Assembly (NCBI RefSeq): GCF_964204645.1
Contig: NC_134025.1
Span: 25,884,001 to 25,948,000, forward strand
Direction: 5' to 3'
Length of the DNA: 64,000 nt
From: Tubulanus polymorphus
Lineage: Eukaryota; Nemertea; Palaeonemertea; Tubulaniformes; Tubulanidae
Made by a program: the position numbers and the translations under genes. The first letter of the stretch is position 1. Every line of letters begins with the position of its first letter. Shown in pieces: positions 55,001 through 64,000 of this stretch. Under the pieces are notes generated by a model, which was not told the origin of the DNA, did no database searches, and worked only from the letters and a program-made list of their open reading frames with translations.

Positions 55001-58000
55001 ATCTATCCTACCGGTATAATACTAGTAGGGAGTTGGGGCCACGCATGAAAATCTGATAAAACATCGAAAGGTGCAAATTGCCGGTTAAGATTTGCTCAGC
55101 AGTAGGTTTCGCCGGAACTCATGCGCTGTTTTTTTATATATGGAATAAAAAGTCGATTTCTAGTCACTGGGTTTGTGTCGGTATACCATGGACATGCTTG
55201 CACAAGAAAGGTTTATAAACCAGTAAGCATTTTGAAAGGGTCGCTCTGTAAACTCCGGTTCTTGTTAATAAATTACACATTTTTGGCTGATGTTAACTTA
55301 CAAATTGGTGTAACGATCATTCTATAACTGTTGGCTGGAGGAAGATTCATGTTATGTTTTAACTTGCCGAATAATACGCTAACACGTCCTATCGCGGGAT
55401 ATCATAATTCAGTCATCAGGATTTCGTGTGTATACAACAGGAAACTAATCATTTCAATGATTTGTGTTATCATCAGTCCATGATAAACATATTTATATTT
55501 GGCGCAGATTTTTCAATAATTCATTGATAGATGAGGATCCTCTGGTCGGTGAGGAATTGTTTATAATAAATTTAGTCTAAACCCACCACGGACCCCCATT
55601 TCTGGATTATTTCAACTATATTTCGTGAAAATTTAAGAAAGCTATGTCGATGAAGAGAGCTTTTCGGTATTGTCACCCATATATTATCATCTACCACCCG
55701 GCATGCTGTCGGCCAAAGTGTAGGCCAATGCAGCGGTCCCCCTTTGTTGGCATACGTTCTAGCTCTACCATACCGGAATAGTTACAGAAAGTTGTGTTTC
55801 TGTTGTTGATCACGGCAGTTGTATCAGTATTTTGTCAACACCTCTAAAACTGGATGAGAAGTTATAGCACCGATAACCGATCTCTGAATGAAGCAGGTGC
55901 ATCCGTACCACAACTCAGGATCTACATTATAATGCGATGTAATGCACTCGATTTTACGCGTAGCAAATTTGTACCCGATCACTGTCAATCCGGGCGGGCA
56001 AATAAGTTATTATGAAAATGATAATTAAAAGACTGATATATTTGAGAGAAAAACCGAAGCATTCGTTGCCCTTAGAAATATCTATAATTCATGAAAACAT
56101 GTTTAGGTGTTGCTTATTCTAATCTATTTCATATTATTGCTGAATGCTGAATTATGATCTCGATTGTTTAATGATTCTAACGATACAATTTGCGTGGCTT
56201 CGTTTAACACTGTTTCGCATGAAGTATGCGTCATGGTGGTTACAGTCAAACTGCAGAAATCCTTTCAACTATCTATACGTGAATTATTAACCAAGATGAG
56301 GTTTATACTTGTCATCTGATCAGACGAGATTTTCTTGTACATTGCGTTTCACATTCCCCATTTTTTTCTAAATTCGGGATGGGAGCGAGATCGGCAACAA
56401 AGAACTGCAGAATCCGTAACTATTGGTTACTAAAGGATGCGTAAAACACGATACATTTCCTTGTGGTCAAGCTTATCTAAGCTTAACCTACATTTATTGA
56501 AGAAAAGCTTACTGCAACAGAATATGTGAATACATATTCGAAGTTTTTTTGGTGAAGTTTTGATTGAGTGGTGTATTGTAGACTTTTAAGAATGAGTTTA
56601 CCAGATCTGAAATCAGAAACAAGCCGGTCTCCTGTCTCATTTTTAGGCTTTTCATTAATCAAGTCTCCAGCATACGATCACAGACGTTGTTGAAGCTGCG
56701 GAACTCTTCCACCTCCTACTGATTTCTTTTGACTACCCCACGCTGTTTCTTACGAGTTTTCTCTGTCTGAATTATTTTATAGTCGAATAGGCAACGTTTT
56801 AACCGCCACCGGAAAATATTTGAAATGCGATCTTCGGCTCTAATTAATGACGGTAAAGTCGGTGGGTATCTATTGAAAACATGTCTCGAGTTATACAAAA
56901 TACCCTGTACTATAGCGAGGATAATCTTCATCTATTAATAGCGATAATTAATACGTCATTTTTTCCAAGAAAAATAATTGTTATTTGAGATGTTGTTTGG
57001 AAATCTAGAACTTAGAAAATTAGCAGTTTTGTTTGGAAATCTGAAATAATCGTTAGAAATGCGATTGTGTATTGAAGACGTGCTATGCAATAGCCCACGC
57101 GACACAAGCGTCAGTAATCAAAAAACGCGAGTTTGCCTAAAAAAACGCGAGTTTGCCTATACATGATATATACACTTAGGCAAATTGTATTAGATTATGT
57201 CGTACTATTGTACCTTTTTGATGCAAAGTTGTATGTAGTTGTAAGCAAAACAACAGGTATGCCACGCTACATCGAAAGGGAACCTCAATATTATGCTAGA
57301 ACTATACTTTGGCAATTCATATTTATCTAGACATTTATGTCAATATCTGTACATGTTGGCGGATGCCAAGATACTTTCGATGGAGCATGGTCTTGGTATT
57401 TTTGTGTCACGAGGTTTTGGGTAAAGTTTCCCGAGGGCCAGGTACATTATATTGTTTACATGATTATCGTATCTTGCGATGCCTAATTTTTTTATTGAAA
57501 TATCGATAACGTTTCATCAAATATACACAACATACTCTATTTTTCGCCTTAGAGAATGTGACCTCAAGAATACCTGCGGAAAATAAGAATTTACATGCAT
57601 ATGCATAACTGTATAATCTTAGATCACCATTTAGATCGTATATCAGGCGCAAAGCATGAGGAAATATACGAATATACCAGAAATTTGTTCCAAAAATTTA
57701 TTCTTTTTATTTTTCAACTCGGTTGTTATTTTGGCAACAATCGTCTGTTGTGCTGTAACGTATTACGTGTGTTATTGGATGATGTGGAGATGTGATGATG
57801 GCCTATTGAGTATTTACCTCAAAATACCCGTGCCTTCTCCACCGGGTTAGTGATATCACCACCTCTACGAATAGACAACTATCTTGCGCACATGGATTTA
57901 AACACGTTAACCGTGAAACCTTACCTAGAACTGAGAGTCATAAGATTCCCGTAGGTTTTCGAAATGTTCAAGTCTCTCGTGGTTTTCCAAAGTTAAGGAT

Positions 58001-61000
58001 CATCGTCGGGTCTTCAGCATATTCTAAAATTTATTTCTATTCGTCCGTACATATATCGGTTTCTTCTTTTCTTTCATTGACAGTCGTGTTGTAATGAGAT
58101 CTATGATGATGAAAAATAACTTAATACATGTATATATTTATCACAAGAAACAAGGATAAGCTGTTGTAAGTCAATTTCATATACCATAACCAGCCGTCTT
58201 CCTCTCTCAAGATAATAGAAGTTCAAAAGCTTCACGCGAATGCCAGACATTTATTTCTGTAAATTTCACTGAAAAAACCTCAGACGTGGGATATCATATC
58301 CTCTGTAAAATGAAAGATCTCGTATATCAGATTTGTCAGGCGGGAATTAATTTGAGATAAAGTAAATGGATAAACAGCGGTATATCTTGGACACCGATCT
58401 TTATTATAGTCTCTATAAAACAACTGCAGACGGTATCATATGACTGGGAAAATTAAAATAGGTATCTGAAAACCGGCGTTTTTATCATTCAACCCTTATC
58501 CACAGTCCAGTTTTCCAGTTAACGTATTTCTCTTGCATCATGATGGCTTGATAAAATACGTTAAAGATGATTGAAAAAAAAACCGGAACGAAAATGTGAT
58601 TAGGAGTACTAACTCCACTAATAAAATCCTCTCATTTATTCATGTATCAGAATTATGACCCCGACTAGCGGTGGATAACTCGTTAGTGAGAATAAGACCT
58701 TTTATTCTGCATATATGTTGATCGCAATTTCGGTCAGATTTCAGGGAATTCTACAATTTCCTGAGAAATCTTCAATTCGAATCTTTCTTCTCCGTATATT
58801 TCCACTCGTCAAACATAAACTACAAGAGAAGCCGACATACATGGTGGCCCGACGGCATATCAGTGGATTCGTGCAGTTCTACGTTTTATCTCCGTTTGGA
58901 TAACACATTTCTGAGTGGTGAATTAATTTTAGTTATCGTGCCCATAATACTGATTTATTCTTACTCCCTTCTACTAGAGTAGAGTATTATTGTAGCTGCA
59001 GTGTTGGATATCTTTTAAGATATGATACCGCATTTCATTTTCTGAGAGGCTTTTTGGTCGAAGGTTTGGAAAAATTCCCACAAACTGATGCAGGGCAGAA
59101 TGCATCGAGATTAGGGTTAGTACGTATAATGTCAAATTGCTAAATGAAGAATTCTATCTGAATCTCCATCGATTTCTCTCATAAAATAAATACAGAAGGT
59201 TTTTTATGAAGAAAAATTATGTTTGGAATGTTCATTGTTCTATCAGTCGAAAACTCCTGAATACAAAGGAAAGAGATTTTCAATCATATCATTGAAGTTA
59301 ATTTCATACTTAGAATTGTTTCTGGTTCGGTGGGAAATCGACGTTTTTTACTAGCGATAGTATAGTAGAGTATAGTATATTGTGTACGTCATCATTTTGG
59401 CATAGATCAATCATTTGTCAGAAGGATTAAAGGTTCTACATGTAATGGCTTATATTACCGTTTCAGATCAGCCCCCCATACCTGTCGGTAAATACGAAGT
59501 GTCTCGAACTGTTTTTGATATGAAACATTCGCTAGAATTTATCTCAACGTAAAAAGCTTAGAAAGGGACGAAATGTGTGAGTTGTCTAATCTACGAAATA
59601 AAGATGTATATATACGATACGATAAAGTTTTTCACACGTATATACGTATACTGTTTTTAACACGACAATATATGCATATACTATATCGGTGCCTCGACAT
59701 CTGCGCTTTCACAGTTGAGGAACCTGGAAATGTTGTAATCAAAATATAAATTCTACCACAATTTGTTACAGATGAGCAATAAAGATAAAGTTTATCATTT
59801 GTAGTTGTAAAGACATATAATTTGAGAATGACGTCACCAAACGACCACGTGAGTCGTGAAGTCACCGATCAGCTATCACATCCGAGCATACCTCCACAGA
59901 TATTTATTTTCAAAATTTGATATTGAGTTCCGCGTATCTTTGATTTGCTCGAAACCTTTGTCACAAGTTCACTAATACTGGGCGGTTTTGAAAGCCTGAT
60001 ACGAAGCGCTTCTTAAGTGCGGTGATGTTTGATGCGTTTTATCGGTTCTTTACTCGGAATGACTTCAGTTTACCCGAAGTAACGTAATTAACTAACTGAA
60101 TTTGTAATGCACAGAGTTGTAATTAAATTAACTTTGGTCTACCTTCATCATCGGGGGCCATTTATTGCGCATTGACTAATTAACAGAGAAAACGGCTGGC
60201 GTAAAAATTCATGAAAATGCTAGTAACGTATCGATTAGAACACTCCTTTACTGGCCTTCCGATATTAATTTGTCGCTTTTTTCGAATACGTTCTTATAAT
60301 TGTGTTCTTAACGTGAAGATAGCATTGACAAAGATCATTTCGCATTGTTTGGGAGGCGTTGCGTCTTCCATCTCTCGAAATATCGTCTCACTTTCCAGAT
60401 GTGTAGGATTGCAGTTTTTTAGGATTGTTGAATACGCTCCCTCCTGTCTCCCACTCGATAATGAATTCTTAACATTTCATTCATAATTCATTTAGTAAGA
60501 ACATATTTATAAATGATAACCACCTATCCCGTGGGTGGTGACCAATTTAAAGCCTTTGCTATCTATTGTTCTTCTTGGAAACGGGATCAAAAATTCCATG
60601 AATAATATAACGAGGGTTGTTATTTACATTATGCGATGCATCTGCAAAAGTTTTTGACATTTCCTTTCGTTCGTCTCGGTGAATGGAATGGTAGGGAATT
60701 ATTTAATCTGACGTAGGACAGTAATTCTATATTTTGGTAACTGTTCGGGGGATGTCTATTCAATCCATCATTTTTATGAGTTGTTGCGGTTGTTCACCTA
60801 TTGACCATCTCCGGATTGGAATAGAGCCGTTTCTACTGACGCGTGTCTGTCTAAGAAAACAAGTAGCTCAATTAATCTTAAGCCTGTTCTGATAAACTGC
60901 TAGGTATCAGGTGCAACTAATATTGCGTTGTCTTCTCCAATGTCAGTCTTGTCTTCAAGTCATGCAAGTTACCTGGAAAATGTATAGTAAACAACGAAAT

Positions 61001-62790
61001 AGTTCACAAGTTTTGGAATTTCCGCTGTTAAAAATGTTCTTTCTCACGTTGAAAGATCTTCGTAGTAATCAGAAGAAGTAGAAATCTTTGAGTAATAAGG
61101 CCTATACAGTCGGGCATACTCCGAGCTCTTACGAAAATGATTTGCAGTCAAAGGCTTTAAGAGAGTAAAGAATGTTTTATTCCTCGGTTCATTTTTTCGT
61201 GGTCCAGACATAGACAGATAAATCTTTGTATTTACCCGGTTGTTTCAATAGGTTTTTACTTCTCAAACACCTGTGTCAATTTCCTTTAACCATTCAATCA
61301 CAAATATCTACGCAACATAAATGTTGTTTCATGTACTTTTATCTTTTATGTCGCGCAAGTAATTAATATAAATTATCGACAAAAATATCGTCGGGCGTTT
61401 ATTCCACGTCTTTTTCACCACCCTTAGGGCCCATCTTGGTAATCTTTGGGTAAACAGTATTAGCACAGGTTCGCCAAGCAAACGTAAAGCCTGTTTACGC
61501 TTTCATAAACATATCATTTGAGCTGTATTTTGTCGGGTATTGCTTGACTAATTTCTCAGTGGTTTGTCTATTGTGATGGCAGCCCGCGTTCATTACCATT
61601 TGTAATTAACTGTAGGATTCTCATGTGACAACTTGCTTTCTCATTTTCTTGGGTCGATGAGTCGGTAGTGACTGCGCGGCGTTACTCGGCAACTCGGACC
61701 AGGTATCGCGACGGGCGCTGGTAGAAGCGACCGTGGTGATATTTATCTCAGTGTTCACTATCTTCATCACACAATCAAATCAGTCACAATCTAATCACTG
61801 CCTGTTGTCTGAAGGATGAGCGAGCTCACATCTCCTCATTCTCTTTAGTTATGCATCACACATCCATATCAATTTCTCTCTCATCAGTTCAGTTCAAAAA
61901 TACAACTTTTCTGTCTCACTGAATATCGGATACTCTACATGTACCGACTTTTGATAAATCAGAAAATCATACCATTTATTTGTGCCATTGTTTAGGATAT
62001 AAAACAGAACTATTATTAATCATGATTGTTCAACTCTCTCGACCTTGCATGAAAATTTCAAAATACACAATAGAATTTCATATCCATCAAAGATACATAA
62101 TGTTTATTACTTCCGATTTGATGGATGTTTTGGCGTATGAGAGTGAAGTGGTCTCGTCTGTGGATGGTATTCAAGTGTCTCGTTAAGTGATTCAATCATT
62201 TGGCTTAAGTGTGTAATCGCTCAGGTTGAATCATGTCACTGCAACGACACTGATTCTGTCAGCTAGGCTCGTACCCTCGGGCCTCGTACAACACCCCCTA
62301 GCAATGTACACGACGTAACATGTGATTAGCGATACCAGTCTCTTTCACGTCGCTACGTGTTCCATAAAGGTGAAAAATATCCAACTCAATCGAATGGTTC
62401 ATCGCGCCAATGGCAGTGTGCAATTATATTATCATGGTTCATAAGCCCATTAGTGACTCTTCCTGAGAATAAGCCTCTCTCGCTAATATTCTTACAGCGA
62501 CTGATATTTTGGTTAGAGCTGACAAGATGATGGTTCGCATTGTTAATAGATTAAACTATGGATGTCGCATTGTATTTCCTTTGCACCAAATAATCACGTC
62601 GAATATAGATTCAACAAGTCTTTACTATACCATATAAATGGTATGAATTAGAGGAGAAAACTGGTGATAAAAGCTGGTAGTCATCTTATCCCATTTGAAT
62701 ATATTTTCATATGCTTCTTTCTAATTTCAGGACGATGCTTGTTTCAAGAATTGTCGAAAAAATCTGGAAAAAGATTGGATGAAACGTTGT
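52014..62790 (+). CDS. Secreted cysteine-rich protein, first two coding exons (continues off the right edge)
   Basis: Exon 52014-52211 starts MMNVLTLWICVLFVSFHGPV, a typical signal peptide with likely cleavage near residue 22. It continues with ICRLRCRAACTTL and ends FKLKK in phase 0 before GTAAGA. Exon 62731-62790 (acceptor CTAATTTCAG, donor GTAAGT) adds DACFKNCRKNLEKDWMKRC, also phase 0. Paired Cys with three-residue spacing suggest a small disulphide-rich extracellular module. The pattern is loosely like the Cys-rich N-terminus of anosmin-type matrix proteins, but the spacing does not match well, so I do not assign a family. Linking the two exons over 10.5 kb rests on phase and Cys style only. 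A shorter reading of exon 1 runs on to a stop at 52283. Confidence 0.5.
52212..62730 (+). other. Long putative first intron; no gene recognised
   Basis: 10.5 kb with no splice-compatible coding exon or named repeat. A perfect 20-bp tandem duplication lies at 57121-57160. A hydrophobic frame at 57656-57850 (a single predicted membrane span, then WMMWRCDDG) is too short and unsupported to call. Such length next to a signal-peptide exon is typical of a regulatory first intron. Confidence 0.45.
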
Positions 62791-64000
62791 GTAAGTAATA
62801 TAAAAGCGGACGAAATCGTTTTTAGTTGAGATCACTGCGGAGGGAACACCCTGATCTTATAAACTGGTGCAGGTCTGCATTCTCTTCAGGTTTACAGCTC
62901 ACTTGAGACCTTTTGTTAGTTTCAACCAGGCAAACTCTACTTTCTAATTCTTGTTGTAACAACTTGATAGCGCAACACGATGTTAAAGTTGTAGAAGATG
63001 CCGCATTGCTGTTAAGATTAGTGATACTAACGTATGCCAAACCACGAAAACTGTCATGTTACCAGAGCTCTCTGAATTATCGTACTTATTCTGATAAGCC
63101 CTATACGTTCACTCATCATCATTGACCCTATCTTTAATTCCTTTTTCACATGACGCCATTTTATGCTCGCGTGTTTAATGCACATATATTTTTGCATTAT
63201 TCCTATAAAATTGGATGAAATCAGAAAATAAGAGAGAAGCCGTAAGAAGGTTTGAGAATCTTAAATCAGTGCCATCCTTTTTTCTTAAAGTATCTCTTTA
63301 AGAAACTCTTACGCTATTCTTCCTTTCACAGAGATTTACACTAATAAAAAAGCGACAAAAACTCGAAAACCGCTAATGCATATTGTATACTGCTTATTAT
63401 ACGTTTTTTTTCCATCTATTTGTTTTTCATGGAAATCTGACTGTTTTTCTTCTTGAAGTTGATGATAGCACATCCCCGCTGAGGAAGCCTTACCGCCATC
63501 TTACCTGTATAAATCTTACTCAGGAATTTGATGCATTTAACTGAATAAAAATCCCGCAATTGATAAGTCTAGGGAGATAAAACAGACAATATTAGTCTAT
63601 TTAAACATTCCACCTGGTATAATTATTTTCAAAAGGAATCATTTTAGATGGTAGAATCATAGAGAGATCGGGTTATGTCTCAGTGTAGAATTAACTTATC
63701 GAAAGTTTATCAGACGTTTGAACCTTTGTTAGCCGTTATTCAAATCCAAAGTGAATCTGTATGTTTGATTACAGCTCTGTTTCAAGTGAAGTTACGTTGA
63801 AGTTAAAATAAAAAATCGACAGCAGTATACAACTGATCAGCCACAGATGAACTAATGAGTGACAAGTATTTTCTTTCCTTGCCTCAGTCGACTTCAGAAT
63901 AAATGTAGAAGTCTGCGAAAGATATTATTGTTGTTAATCTATTTTGCCCAATTTTTCTGAACTAACTATAACCGTATCTATGATGGGGATTTCTAAAAAA
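62791..64000. other. Right-edge sequence; no exon recognised
   Basis: Presumably the next intron of the secreted-protein gene. Overlapping frames at 62822-63040 (minus) and 62913-63125 (plus) have no family signature or fitting splice sites. Confidence 0.4.

Noticed and set aside
57656-57850. Small hydrophobic frame resembling a one-pass membrane protein
   Set aside because: 64 codons, no promoter, splice or family evidence. It lies in AT-rich intron sequence where hydrophobic frames arise by chance.
52014-62790. Assignment of the secreted gene as anosmin
   Set aside because: Some CxxxC similarity near the N-terminus, but the second exon's Cys spacing does not fit the anosmin Cys-rich box, so no family name was given.
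62822-63125. Overlapping frames on both strands after the Cys-rich exon
   Set aside because: No splice-compatible boundaries with the preceding exon and no recognised domain.

Overview
The window is animal nuclear DNA: AT-rich, with short exons separated by long introns, standard GT-AG splice sites, vertebrate-like housekeeping proteins, long TA microsatellites and transposon debris. A recognisable PAXX gene (as I recall, missing from well-studied insects and nematodes) together with the intron-rich structure suggests a marine lophotrochozoan (mollusc, annelid, brachiopod, nemertean or similar). This placement is inference. All gene models below were built by eye from reading frames, splice-site phase and remembered protein families. 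None has transcript support.

Layout, left to right. (1) 33-1411, minus: first six coding exons of COG3 (Golgi tethering); the rest lies beyond the left edge. (2) 1412-7164: no convincing gene, but a G-rich stretch with a nested inverted-repeat (foldback-like) element at about 2697-2987 and a degenerate direct repeat at 3559-3937. (3) 7165-7863, minus: intronless 232-residue orphan ORF with a TATA box. (4) 10835-13070, minus: complete nine-exon AHSA1 (Hsp90 co-chaperone), head to head with (5) 13812-16742, plus: complete ten-exon SLC22-family organic ion transporter, containing a GC-AG intron and a 219-nt TA microsatellite. (6) 19618-46079, plus: a complete MARK/PAR-1 kinase gene filling about 26 kb. 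(7) 50203-50996, minus: complete two-exon PAXX (DNA end joining). (8) 52014-62790, plus: the first two coding exons of a secreted cysteine-rich protein with an intron of about 10.5 kb, continuing beyond the right edge.

The most interesting locus is MARK. The exon following the kinase domain is present twice (27562-27661 and 28506-28605, both exactly 100 nt). Reading phase makes the two strictly mutually exclusive: using both, or neither, gives an early stop. The terminal KA1 membrane-binding exon is also duplicated (40441-40780 and 45764-46079, each with its own stop), and two extra small exons can be used only with the distal copy. The spacer is built of symmetric phase-2 cassette exons, so a large isoform set is possible from one gene. 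One full-length reading gives 834 residues with the proximal KA1 and 864 with the distal one.

A second notable item is a short Penelope-like retroelement copy (22687-23526) in a MARK intron. It is recognised from the C-terminal part of its GIY-YIG endonuclease, perfect 84-bp inverted terminal repeats and a 15-bp flanking direct repeat, and it carries a hammerhead-ribozyme-like motif. No rRNA, tRNA or CRISPR array was seen.
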